From Serripes groenlandicus (taxonomy: Eukaryota > Mollusca > Bivalvia > Cardiida > Cardiidae), in assembly GCA_031761405.1 (NCBI GenBank), contig JASEVX010000034.1:1677935-1741934 (forward strand): DNA of 64,000 bases, read 5' to 3'. The notes beneath the pieces are model-generated. The model was not told the DNA's origin. It was given only the letters and a program-made list of their open reading frames with translations, and ran no database searches. This document shows, piece after piece, positions 46,196-56,610 of the stretch. How positions within the stretch are numbered: the first letter of the stretch is position 1; the number at the start of each line of letters is the position of its first letter. Both the position numbers and the translations under genes were made by a program.

Positions 46196-47040
46196 ATGAG
46201 TCCTGGTGCACAGCTAGAAGAATTCCCCCGTGTGGATAAGATCGGCTACAAGAGATCCACATCTTCCGTGGAACTACAAGTAAAATGTTCCGCAATTAAA
46301 TCTGCTTTCGTATCATAACATTTGTATTGTATCTTTTTAAAATATAGTTACTTGTAATAATACATTAAAAAGAAATAGATGAAAAAGATTGATGAATGAA
46401 TCTTGGTTTGAACAATATGGAAGAATCGGATAAAAGAAACAACCTGTTTTGTGAAAAAAACTTTAAACTACTCGACGATGAAAACTGCATTCGTTTCATA
46501 ATATGTTGATTATATTGTTTTATATATATGCACTTACTTCGTTTCAGTCCTAAAATTATTACATACATGTGGGGAACTGAGGTGTTGACTGAAACAACCA
46601 ATAGTCAGTTGTCTTACAATGAGTTCTACTATGTTCTAACTTCGATATTTGTCAATATGATATTTTCATAGTTGTTAGCTAAATATGTATTTACGAGGGA
46701 AAGGTTACACATACTGCAGTTTATTCATTTTGAAAACATTTTTTCAGATAATTGAACGTCCGATCTCGATATTTTGTATATAATTCATGTATATTTTGTA
46801 CGATACATAAAATGTAACGTATATGTTGACTTATAGGCCCATGGGGCTGTGTGTACTATAACAAATAATTAATGTATATTATCAATTGTTAACACAATAA
46901 TAAACAATTAACTTACTCAGTAACTTACTAACGTACAATTCGAAAATCGAAACAAATGTAAAAATGTTTGTTTAAAAAATAAACAACGTCACCCAGATTA
47001 AAATGTTAAATATCAGGATGAGTAAAATATAAAGGTAATG
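46196..47040. other. No recognisable feature
   Basis: AT-rich, no coding signal. Searched unsuccessfully for the next hnRNP U SPRY exon and for neuroligin exon 2 on the minus strand. Confidence 0.4.
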
Positions 47041-47067
47041 CCCTAGCTTTCCCCTATCACTTTACAG

Positions 47068-47250
47068 AGCTCTAGATAAGGGGCGTTTTTTATGTTCGTA
47101 AATCCTTTTTGACACTCAAACCCTATGTTGTGGGTACTCAAAAGAATCGTCTCAGTGACGATTCTTTTGAGTACCCACAACATAGGGTTTGGTTGAGGTA
47201 TGAGAGAGATATTGTGGGAAAAAGACAAGTTTACTCCCCTTATTTAGTCG
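47068..47250. mobile_element. Foldback MITE-D, copy 1
   Basis: Outer inverted ends 'agataagggg'/'ccccttat'. The inner perfect palindrome has 35-bp arms at 47117-47151 and 47157-47191 with a 5-nt loop. The arms begin CAAACCCTATGTTGTGGGTA. An RNA from either strand would fold into a long uninterrupted stem. Confidence 0.93.
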
Positions 47251-47573
47251 TCTGCACTTTACATACTATTTGTTTATTCATCTAAATTTTGTGAATTAGG
47301 AATACGATTATCTATGATCCTCAATGAATTATTTCCCCCCGAAATAACTAAATCTGACATAATGACGATTTCTTAACCAATGACCAAACGAATAGTAATT
47401 GTTTACGGTATTTTAAATCAATTCTATTTATTCGTTATTATAACTTTAAACTTGAATTAGTGCTAATTACATAAATTTAATTATAACTATTTCTTACTAC
47501 TAATGCATATTTTATGCAAAACAATAAACATTACAATTTTACATCAGCCTGCATTTACGCGAAGCCAAATCTA

Positions 47574-47972
47574 AGTCTATTCTTTCGTAAAGTATCGACC
47601 CGGATCGGCCAAAGAATGCCGCCTAGTCTAACCCGGACAAACACTTTTCGCCTCCTGTGGATTTTCTATTTCAGGAACAATTACTCTATACCTCTATCCA
47701 CATGAAACGGCATGTCTCGGCCCGGATTAGTCTGCGCGGACAGCGCAGGCTGATCTGGGTCGATACATTACGCACAAGCCATCGTATTGGTTTTCTCGCG
47801 GGGCGGCTCAAATAGATACAAGAATGTCTGTATAACGTACATGCGGACAGTGAAGACCCTGGTGATACCCTGCCGAGTCGTCCCTGCGCAGGATAATCTG
47901 GTCGATACATTACGCAGCGTCCATAATGTTTGTTTTTCTCGTGAAACGGCTCATATAAACTTCCGTATGTGA
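47574..47972. mobile_element. MITE-E ('atgagccg' family), about two copies
   Basis: Contains 'taaagtatcgacccggatcg', 'gcgcggacagcgcaggctga', 'cgatacattacgca' and the end 'gaaacggctcatat'. Hairpins such as 'tgcgcgga'/'gcgcagg' recur. A close relative is 55231-55466 and a fragment lies at 59515-59608. It is a common bivalve palindromic repeat type. Confidence 0.8.
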
Positions 47973-48170
47973 ACTTAGAGGAAGGGGATTTTGTTAGCAA
48001 TATCCATAGTATTGGCTAATCAAGCGTTGTGTCGAAACAAATGAAATTTCTAACAAAGCAGAAACATCCTTATTAATAGTAATAGTTTTGCAATGTATCC
48101 ATATACAATTAAATTGAACACAAAACACATTCAAGGACAGAAATTGCCGTTGTATTATTTTAATTTTCAG

Positions 48171-48185
48171 AGGAGTCTAATACAG
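48171..48185 (+). other. Splice-site pair enclosing 15 bp (possible microexon)
   Basis: 'ttattttaattttcag' precedes AGGAGTCTAATACAG, followed by GTAAGTAT. Both sites are near consensus and the 15 bp keep phase 0 after the exon ending at 45375. The peptide RSLIQ does not match the hnRNP U SPRY sequence, so this may be chance. Confidence 0.2.
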
Positions 48186-48344
48186 GTAAGTATATTGCTG
48201 CAATATATTTTATTTAGTGTTGATTAATTCACGACAGTTTTATGTATTTCTCAATACCCATTACCCACATACTATAAGCTTCAGATGAGCTTTGCAGTAA
48301 TATATGTAAGTAATTGACAGTATGAATAAAGCATAAGCTATCAG

Positions 48345-48530
48345 ACCTCCAAATAAGGGGCATTTTTCATGTTCTAAAAATCCTTATTTGACATTTAAAT
48401 CCTATGTTGTGGGTACTCAAAAGAATCGTCTCAGCGAGACGATTCTTTTGAGTACCTACAACATAGGATTTGGGTGAGTAATAAGAGAAATATTGTGAGG
48501 AAAAGACCTGTTCACTCCCCCTTATCTAGA
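48345..48530. mobile_element. Foldback MITE-D, copy 2
   Basis: Ends 'aaataaggggc'/'cccccttatctaga'. The inner palindrome has 36-bp arms at 48397-48432 and 48436-48471, one mismatch, loop AGC. It lies 0.3 kb downstream of the neuroligin-like exon donor, in that gene's first intron. Confidence 0.93.
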
Positions 48531-48791
48531 TTTCTGAGATATATCGTTCAACAAGTGTTTTATTCACACTCTCTTAAACTGCTTTAGGTTTTTAGGATTT
48601 ATAATTAATTTTCTTTATTTAGTATAAGCTATTTTTCAGTTATACTGAACTCAGGAAACTTCAAGTTATTTTGGATTGCTATGTGATGTTCACGTATGCA
48701 TTTGTTTATGTAAATGTATGTAAGTAATGATACACATGTACTGTATTTGTATAAGTCGAATAAAATATATCTAGCTATCCATTAAACTTAC

Positions 48792-49239
48792 CTCGTGGCG
48801 GTACGAAGAGATTTAAACTTAAACACTCCTCGGCCTGCTTAGCCGTAAAGTACGACAACCGTCGCAACATAGTCAAAGTAGCATTTGGTATATATGCCGG
48901 TAACCTATCCAGCGATATTGTTTGTTGGGGACAAATAGCCTTGAGGTCAGTGGCGGAATGCACATATCCTCTCCAAGTCTCAACCGGACTCGTCGACCTG
49001 GCAAAACGTAGTTTGCCCTTCTTTGTATACGCATACTGAATGCCGAAATAGGCGTCTATGGCCTTGAGATCGACTAGACTTTCCTTTGGGAATTCAACGA
49101 GGGAACCGCGTATCCTTCCGTACTTCGTCGTCACTATCGTATGGCCCAGTTGCTTCCGGATCACACGGGGAATGTACCCCTGAAAGAACGCCACACATAT
49201 GAGGCACATGAATTCCAGATAAACATACAGAATTTGCAT
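48792..49239 (-). CDS. Neuroligin-like protein, first coding exon
   Basis: The exon encodes 149 residues plus one base of a cholinesterase-like adhesion protein. Residues 1-21 (MQILYVYLEFMCLICVAFFQ) form a signal peptide. The mature start TTKYGRIRG, then YFGIQYA, LRFA and ETWRGYVHSATDLKAICPQ, and AEECLSLNLFVP, match the esterase-fold N-terminus of neuroligins. Cys103 and Cys139 are the expected first disulfide pair; Asn119 (NAT) is a glycosylation sequon. The Met at 49239 is chosen over the one at 49320 because it begins the signal peptide. The donor is CGAG|GTAAGT at 48791. Neuroligins are postsynaptic membrane adhesion proteins. No later exon was found on the minus strand down to base 1. 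Confidence 0.87.
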
Positions 49240-50347
49240 ATTTAGATCCAGTGGTGTAATCTCCAGCGAATAAATACCACACTTGGAATAACAAACCCCG
49301 CAATAATAAAACCTCTCCAAGAATTATAATTATTTCCTACCACACGGCATGTCGCGATTATTCCATTAGTTACGACGTGGATAAACTGACAAATACCGAA
49401 CGCCTTCCAATTAATTATTTTATTTATTTAAATTCCCCGTGCAAACAACCCCGGTTTGCACATTTGTTTAACATTTACAACTCGCGTTGATTCAACGATG
49501 CAAACAAATAAGCGTTGATCATCTAAAAGAAATTAATGGCTTACAGATTGATTCATCCGCTTAGGTAAATGATCTTATCTTAAAAAAACTAAAACAAATA
49601 AACAGATATACACGAAATGCATTTCGCAAAAACAATTATACGGATGGAAAACATTTGACAAAAATCTCGTTATCCGAATTTGATAACAGACAGCTTCATA
49701 AATAACACAAGTGATCCGTTTAAAATTCCCTCCGGTATTTTAGCTAAATCAGGAGATACGTTACTTGTTGTAAGAGAAAGATCAAAATAATTCCAACTAT
49801 ATCACTTTCACCCTGTATTCCACCTCGATGCATATTTCACCATCTAATACGGAAAATAACGCACGTAATCCACAAACACGCAAATCAAATATCGCACAGA
49901 TTTTATGAATTTAAAATCCAATAAATTCGTTTTACTCGTAATATGAAACATTTAACTGCACTAATGTTCATAATTCCAGCATGTACTATCACCGTATAAG
50001 ATGCTATTACACTATTAGTCGAGTTCACATTAACTGCCTTAAGGGCTGCGGAGTGTGAGACGAAATACAATCCAACATTGGAAGTTAACAGCACTTGACT
50101 GCGGCTGAATTGACGGTAGTAGTACTATACGTCGGAGGAGTCAGCCTGTTATCACAGTACTTGTAAACTATTGGAATCACTGCCGCTCTGCCATTGGGAA
50201 TGGGAACTAGATTAATCACCGCACACTATATACATATATTATGGAGTCCGTTGGTATTTCTTTAGTTTGATTGACTTTATATATGAGCCGCGTCTTATTG
50301 TATCTCCGTAGCCGAATCATATACAGGGAAATTGACGTAGAAACTTA
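49240..50347 (-). other. Upstream region of the neuroligin-like exon
   Basis: An in-frame Met at 49320 gives a 27-residue extension (MERFYYCGVCYSKCGIY...) that would bury the signal peptide, so 49240-49320 is more likely 5' UTR. No TATA box or other promoter motif could be assigned, and the rest shows no gene. Confidence 0.4.
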
Positions 50348-50632
50348 TGATTGATTGGGGTTAAACGCCGGTTTCAACATTTGTTCAGTCATATCACGGC
50401 GGCCAATTCACCTACCTATGTGTTCCTGGCTATCTTACACCAGTACTCAACACAACAGTCTTTCCAAGTAGCTGGCTCTTTTATCCACATAGACTGTTAG
50501 CTCCATTGGTGGAAGACGAATGACGCTTGACACAGTGACTTTTTGTCAGACGTCGGAAGGAATGTTTGCCGAGCTTGGGGTTTAAACTCGCAAGCTCTGT
50601 TTTGGCAACACTCATCGCTACCGGGGCTCGGC
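50348..50632 (-). mobile_element. SINE family 1, nearly full length
   Basis: Tail 'ttgattggggttaaacgccg', body 'cagtcatatcacggcggcca', 'acaccagtactcaacacaac' and 'ccacatagactgttagc', then the tRNA-like head ending 'cgctaccggggctcgg'. Confidence 0.9.
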
Positions 50633-51690
50633 GTAAACGTATGAGTTATTTGCGAAAATATGTATACAATACTTAACTATATGTAGACGGACAGGGACGA
50701 CTCTCGTGAGACTATGTAATGCACAGCTTCGCCTAAGTCTTCACTTGATGTAAAAGTATTAATACCCACACATTACTATACACGGCTCTTATATATATAT
50801 GACTTTGTTTTTTTACTTAGTAACTGTATAATTGCAACTGGTATTTGTCTTCCTTAGCATAACATTGATTGCTATCATAAGCAATATTAATAGGTGCTTT
50901 AGCAAAGTAAATACATGTCATAATTCATTTTTATCGTATAGCTTATTACGTTTTAATATGTTGCTTTATAATTTAAGACAAAATATTGTTCTATTATTAA
51001 AAAATCTATTTATTTTACGACGATGACGCTTTAAGCTAATATTATTCATGCTCCTGGATACTTAACCAGTCCTCTTATTTGTGAGGAAAAACCCATAGGC
51101 GTAAACCGATCATTACAGGATTCGAATCCGAGACATTTATACAGGTTGATGGTACATATAGTTTCAATAGTTAGGCTATATCAACGACAGATCTGTTTGG
51201 CTCATGAACTGTCCGGGAATTATTTTGTTCACAACGGACAACTGCAAGGGTAGCCTATTAACCAAACACTTTGTAGATTACATTAGTAATATTTGATTTT
51301 TATAATAACATACTGCTTAAATCTGAAAATGTCCAAGAAAGAAGCTGACCATACCATCAATGAACATACATGTACGTATACAGTGGGGTTCAGTGAATGT
51401 ACTTGTTTTGTCACGGCCCTTTACAAATTCAGATACATTTCTTACAAGTAAAATATCCAGTAAAAATGTCAGTTTCGATAACACAATTATTACAATGATG
51501 CAACCTATTACCAAATTATTGTAAGACAAGATCGTTGAAGCAGTCCCAGTTTCTGTGATATGATCCTTTCTCGACGGGTAGTCTAACACCGGCGTCTTGG
51601 TATACATAGGGGCAACAACACCATGCAACACGACTGTCGAACGTGTCAGAGGACCTATTCGTGCCTAACCAAAACCGACCACAGCTGCTA
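50633..51690. other. Mostly featureless; SINE 2 remnant near 51040-51140
   Basis: 'ttcatgctcctggatactta' and 'aggattcgaatccgagacat' recall a decayed SINE family 2. A minus-strand frame at 51317-51610 (from a Met at about 51607) has one hydrophobic segment (LVIGCIIVIIVLSKLTF) but no recognised relative or supporting splice sites. Confidence 0.35.
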
Positions 51691-51875
51691 TAGAGAGATA
51701 AGGGTCACTGTTCATATTTTAAAATCCTTATTTGACATTCAAACCCTATGTTGTGATTACTCAAAATAATCGTCTCACTGAGACGATTCTTTTGAGTACC
51801 CACAACATAGGATTTGGTTAAGTAATAAGAGAAATATTGTGGGGGAAAGACCTGTTAACTCCCTCTTAGCTAGTC
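51690..51875. mobile_element. Foldback MITE-D, copy 3
   Basis: Same layout as 47068-47250, from 'gagataagggtca' to 'actccctcttagc'. The inner palindrome (about 51740-51817) has a few arm mismatches, so it is the most decayed of the three. Confidence 0.9.
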
Positions 51876-52547
51876 ATCTGGTAGCATATTATGTGTAAAG
51901 TGTGTAGACACTATTCTAACAATCGCACCAAAACCTGACATAACTTCGCTACAGTAGCAAACGCTTGTATATATATATATATCTGGTTACTGCCTATTAC
52001 AGGTCGTCTCAAATTGACCTTTGTATCAGCCAATCGAATTGTCGCATACACAATCGTATACCGACATATTCCAACTGGGGAGATAACTTGTATAGATAGA
52101 CGAGATTAAAGAAGCGGTAAATGTCGAGTGTTCCGATTGTATATGAAACATATGTAAATGTATCGAGTTATTACGAGACATTTAATACGCTGCCTTCAGA
52201 TCCAATATGCATACAGTGAAGAACTTTGCAGTGATTTCAATTGAATTGCAATTCTATCTGTATATCCTTAGAATCTGACCCCAAGGGACACTGTTTGTCA
52301 GACGTTTCTAGGAATATGGTGAGACCTTTTAGCATGTGAGCGTGAGCGGTACAGAGCCAAATCAAAATGGTTCGAGACGGACGACGTTATTGGCCATCCA
52401 AAAAAGTCACAGATCCGACAGTGAAAATATGGGGACTGGTCTTTCTGTTAAAATATTATTATTGAACACGTCCGCAATTAATGGAAAAAAAAAAAAACAT
52501 CAGTCGTCGCAATGACAGTTAATCATTGTTCGACCAATACTCGTTCG

Positions 52548-52611
52548 AGCTGGCCGCCATGATATGACTGAAACATTGTTGAAAACGGCGTTAAACCCAA
52601 ATCAATCAATC
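52548..52611 (+). mobile_element. SINE family 1, 3' tail fragment
   Basis: 'ctggccgccatgatatgact', 'gttgaaaacggcgttaaacc' and (ATCA)n. Abuts the start of duplicated block A copy 2. Confidence 0.8.
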
Positions 52612-53873
52612 GATAAAATACTAAGGACATAACTCTGGTCTGCTTATTATAGTAATCTCCATGTTTCCTTATTTAGTTCAGCCATTTTCTCAACTAATTT
52701 CCATTGTATCCATTTAAAACTTGGTTTGTAGGTAACTTATATGACAGATGTGCAGTGCACCATTACCAAAACTTTAGCATGCTGTTTTTGGAGTGTGTAT
52801 ATTTTTTCTTTCCATGTTCTCACTTATTATATGACTTTCGCGTACAACACATGCGTTCAGTGAAATGCTCTTGTTCGTTAATGAGTGCTTCCCCAAGCTT
52901 TGTACTTTGTCCGGAGCGACTGATTGTCTGTTCATCCACCAGCCCGTTTGTCCGTTACGGTTTGCATTAATGGGTCAAAACTGTGTTTCTGTTTGGCAGA
53001 TCCATTTCAAAGTCGTCACACTTATACATTGAGATGAGGAGACCGATGCAATATTTCGATCGCAAATTTGATCTGTTATTTTAGGTACAAAGTCATTTAG
53101 TTCATATATTTCTTCGACCATTGTCTCAATTAGATGTTCAATGAATCAATATAATACTTCGTGTATAGCAAACTAATAAGCTACAGATGTGCAGTGCACA
53201 AGATACATAACTATAGCATGCTTTCGATTGTCTTTCACTTATGAGCATGATTATAATATACAGTGTTGATCTTTAGTGTTTTCTGAACTGAAAATATTTT
53301 AATTAAGGGTCGCTGCTCAGTTTTTGTCAATCTTTTGTCCTTCGTGATTTAATTTGTTTATACAATATAAGGGTCAAACTTTGATAAATAAGGTATTGGT
53401 TATTGGCAGGCAATCTGTGTTGTTTCAAAAATATTTGGTTTGGTTTGTTTAAAGGTCGACAATGCCGAGCTCCGGTAGCTCAGTCGGTAGCGACGCAGGC
53501 TGTCAATCCAGGGGTTGTGAGTTCGAATACCGGCTCGGCCAACTTTCTTTCCGACGATTGACAAAAGTCAATGCGACATGCGTCATTCGTCTTCCACCAA
53601 TGGGCTAAGTCTATGTGGGAAAGCAGCCAGTTGCTTGGGAAGATTGTTGTGTGGAGTACTGGTGTGAGAAAACCAGGAAATGCATGAGTAGGTGAACTGG
53701 CCGCCGTGATATAATTGTTAAAAACGGCGTTAAACCCCATTCAATCAATCAATCAATTAAAGGTCGATGATTTATTTTTTCAACAATGTTTGTCCATATT
53801 AAGCATGCCATATAATTTCAACTTACATAAGCCCCTGTAATATCAGCGCTTTCAGCGCTTTGATTGTAAGTCA
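52612..53873 (+). repeat. Duplicated block A, copy 2
   Basis: Direct, collinear match to 16003-16930, from 'cataactctggtctgctta' to 'agcgctttcagcgctttgat', interrupted by the SINE at 53460-53756. The two copies are about 36.6 kb apart. Block B, which follows copy 1, does not follow this copy. Confidence 0.9.
53460..53756 (+). mobile_element. SINE family 1, full length with TSD (reference copy)
   Basis: Complete element: GAGCTCCGGTAGCTCAGTCG (box A), GGTTGTGAGTTCGAATACC (box B), body with 'cagccagttgcttgggaaga', and 3' end 'aaaacggcgttaaacccc' with (ATCA)n. A perfect 11-bp target-site duplication TTAAAGGTCGA lies at 53449-53459 and 53757-53767. The matching site in block A copy 1 (about 16806) is empty. 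The body resembles tRNA-derived molluscan SINEs; the precise family is not assigned. Confidence 0.97.
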
Positions 53874-54217
53874 AAAGGAAACCGATGACAGCGGTCGTAA
53901 TATTAAGCAATTTATCAATCCTTTACAAAAGTTATATAATCTGTTTCAGAAATAGACCATAACAATAACGCCACATTCATCATTTTGCAGAATGTTACCC
54001 AAATGCAATACGATCACATAGTTCAGCTTTTTCAATAACAGCATTTTATGCAAAACATACTTTAATGTTTGTTTTACTTTTCATAATTGTTCGATATACA
54101 ATATTTACGTTACACCATTATAATACGACTGAACAGGCTGACTCGAGTATTCACCTTTCGCATATGCCATCCTGACGCTTTACAAACGATTTAACATCGT
54201 AACACGTGTAGGGGCGT

Positions 54218-54402
54218 TCAACTCTTCCCTCCATCCATACAGACGCTTTCTGATGCCTCTGCACCAATTTCTTTTCCCTATTGCCACGATGTTTTTAACC
54301 TTGGTCATCAATAATTACACTTTCATTTATAAATATTTTCAATATTTTTGCTTAGATGTTTCCAAAGTCGTCTGCTGCAGATAATTTACTGGAAAGGGTT
54401 AA
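54218..54402. mobile_element. MITE-A copy
   Basis: From TCAACTCTTCCCTCCATCCA to GGAAAGGGTTAA. 'gcctctgcacc' and 'gtcgtctgctgcaga' mark the arms; the middle is internally deleted. Confidence 0.8.
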
Positions 54403-54762
54403 ACACAAAACTAAAGCGACACCAAACTATTCACGTACCAGCAGCGATGTATTCCAATGATACTAATGCACCGAGTGCTTGGCGAACGCTAGCCAAAAGC
54501 TATAATTTGATTCGTTGTTGCGGACAGCAGTTTCCCGAGAGTTAGATGTATTAGGACAACCTGAATGTGCTCCTAAATATACAGTGCACAACATAATACT
54601 GATTGACGCGTGCACATACCTATAAAGACATACTAAACACATCGATTCGGATGAGATGCTCCGTCACGATTTCCCTATGATGTCATTTATTATCAATGTA
54701 GTATCCATTTATTTATCATAGTATAGGGTCGTAATGGTATCAAACCAAGTTCACGAGAATAA

Positions 54763-54893
54763 TTTGTTTGTTTGTTTGTTTGGAGTATAACGCCGCTTTC
54801 AACAGCTTTGGTCATATCACGGCGGTCAGTGCACCTACCCATGTTTTCCTGGCTTTCCCACACCAGTACTTACACAACATTCTTTCGAAGCCA
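54763..54893 (-). mobile_element. SINE family 1, 5'-truncated, 13-bp TSD
   Basis: Minus-strand SINE tail (GTTT)n and body, stopping in mid-element. The perfect 13-bp duplication TTCACGAGAATAA at 54750-54762 and 54894-54906 shows that it arrived already 5'-truncated. Confidence 0.96.
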
Positions 54894-55230
54894 TTCACGA
54901 GAATAAACCAATTGCATTAAACTGACGTGAGATCAACATTGACTCGTAATTGCATTTTGAGTGTACATGTACTAACTGTTTATCCACTACACTTTTTTTT
55001 TTATTGCAAATTGACGTTTTATTTCCTGAGCTCACGCGTGTTCATATTTAAAATTCTTGGATTTATAATGCGATTATACTTTTTTGGAACAATCATATAG
55101 CTTTTTAAGAATAAATGATTTAATTAGAAAATACGTTTCGTCCTCATCTCGGTTATTATAAACACGTGTTCACGGGACTGAATTGTATTATTGACAATCG
55201 ATTTAGTTTTTGTTATTCCTCATGGACTCT

Positions 55231-55466
55231 GCGTAATGTATCGATCCAGATCAGCCTGCGCAGTCCGCGCAGGCTAATCCGGGCCGACACATTCCCTCTC
55301 AGGGGGAAAGAGGTATAAAGTAATGATTCATGAAACAGAAAATCCACAGGAGGCGAAAAGTGTCTTTCCGGATTAGCATGCACGGCATGCTTAGGCTGGT
55401 CCGGGTCGATACTTTACGCATCTTCAATAATGTTGGTTTTCTCATGGAACGGCTCATCAGTATATG
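55231..55466. mobile_element. MITE-E copy
   Basis: 'cagcctgcgcagtccgcgca' hairpin, 'aatccacaggaggcgaaaag', 'gcatgcacggcatgctta' hairpin and the end 'catggaacggctcatcagta'. Related to 47574-47972. Confidence 0.85.
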
Positions 55467-55520
55467 AGCGCAATAACTATACTGTTCTGGTCTGTTTTGA
55501 AATAGTCTGCATCTTAACAT

Positions 55521-55812
55521 TGATTGATTGATTGGATTGTAACGCCTTTTTCAACAATTTTTCAGTCATATCACGGCGGGCAGTTGACCTATTATTGTGT
55601 TTCCAGGATTTCTTACACCAGTACTCCACACAACATTCTTTCCAAGCAACTGGCTGATTTGTCACATAGACTGTTAGCCCATTGTTGGAAGACGAACTAC
55701 GCTGGCCACAGTGATTTGTATCAAACGTCACAGAGAATGTTTGTCGAGATGGGGTACGAACTCACAACCGCTGGATTGACAGCCCGCGTCACTACCGATT
55801 GAGCTACCGGGA
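55521..55812 (-). mobile_element. SINE family 1, full length
   Basis: (TTGA)n tail, body and complete tRNA-like head ending 'cgcgtcactaccgattgagc' plus 'taccggga'. Box B and box A can be read on the minus strand. Confidence 0.93.
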
Positions 55813-56167
55813 ATCGACTGCATCTAAACAACAACGCATTGTACACAAATACTTCGCATGTTTCCTCAACAGGAAATAACTTTCCACAGACACAATTCAA
55901 TCATTATACAGCCATGATTAGGGGTAATCGTATTACAGCCAAACATGATGGTTCTATCCCTAGGCAAATGATAACATAACAAGTGGCTTGTTTTCCTTTT
56001 TTAACGGAACATTCTGATTCAAGATACCACACATTCGAGAGAATGTTGTTAATCCTCCAGTAGTACCACGACGTCTCCATCAACAAACTCCCCTATAGGC
56101 TTTAAAAGTGTAAAATTGAAATAGGTCATTGTAATACACGAACTCATCTGTAGACACGGTGCCGTCC

Positions 56168-56384
56168 TTAACCCTTTCAGCGCCGAATTGTTTAAAGTAG
56201 ACTCTTCCATGTTCAAAATCAGGTGTGTCCATTTCTCAATTTTATGAACGTTTCGGACTATTTTGGTAACTAAAAGGCAAACAATGCTGATTTCAGGTGA
56301 GACAGCTCGTTACGAGCTGACTCACCTAAAATCAGTATTGTTTGCAAACATCCTCAATATTGCCCTTGGCGCTGAAAGAGTTAA
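56168..56384. mobile_element. MITE-B, compact copy
   Basis: TTAACCCTTTCAGCGCCGAA to GGCGCTGAAAGAGTTAA, with the central 'gctcgttacgagc' palindrome and 'gatttcaggtgagacagc'/'gctgactcacctaaaatc' arms. Its right TTAA is also the left TTAA of the next MITE-A. Confidence 0.94.
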
Positions 56385-56610
56385 CCCTTTCCCACATACA
56401 TCAAATCTGAAGCAGACGGCTTAGAAGACATCTGAGCACAAATTTGGAAATTCTTTATAAGTGTAAACATAATGATCAAATATAGTTGATGACATTGTGG
56501 TATAAGGGAACACCGCTGATCATGAGCAATTTCTTCTTTCGTCACAATGTTTTCAAATGTCGTTCAAATGCAGAAGCGTCAGAAAGCGTCTATATGTTGG
56601 AAAGGGTCAA
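56381..56610. mobile_element. MITE-A, complete, abutting MITE-B
   Basis: TTAACCCTTTCCCACATACA to GGAAAGGGTCAA. It shares 56381-56384 with the preceding MITE-B, so one inserted at the other's terminal TTAA. Confidence 0.93.

Noticed and set aside
47686..48000. 104-codon minus-strand frame
   Set aside because: It overlaps the MITE-E pair and resembles the frame in the other MITE-E copy (55299-55520), so it reflects the repeat.
49240..49320. Upstream Met at 49320 as the neuroligin-like start
   Set aside because: It would place 27 non-hydrophobic, Cys-containing residues before the signal peptide. The Met at 49239 begins the signal peptide directly.
51317..51631. 104-codon minus-strand frame with one hydrophobic segment
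   Set aside because: Its reported start is not an ATG, no homology is recognised and no splice or promoter signals support it. Left as part of an unannotated stretch.
53467..53540. Possible tRNA gene
   Set aside because: Box A and box B are present, but the sequence continues into a SINE body with a microsatellite tail and target-site duplication. The same holds for the tRNA-like stretches at 4.99-5.08, 22.98, 50.6, 55.8 and 63.7 kb.
53480..53740. 86-codon minus-strand frame
   Set aside because: It lies wholly inside the full-length SINE and matches equivalent frames in other copies (55524-55802).
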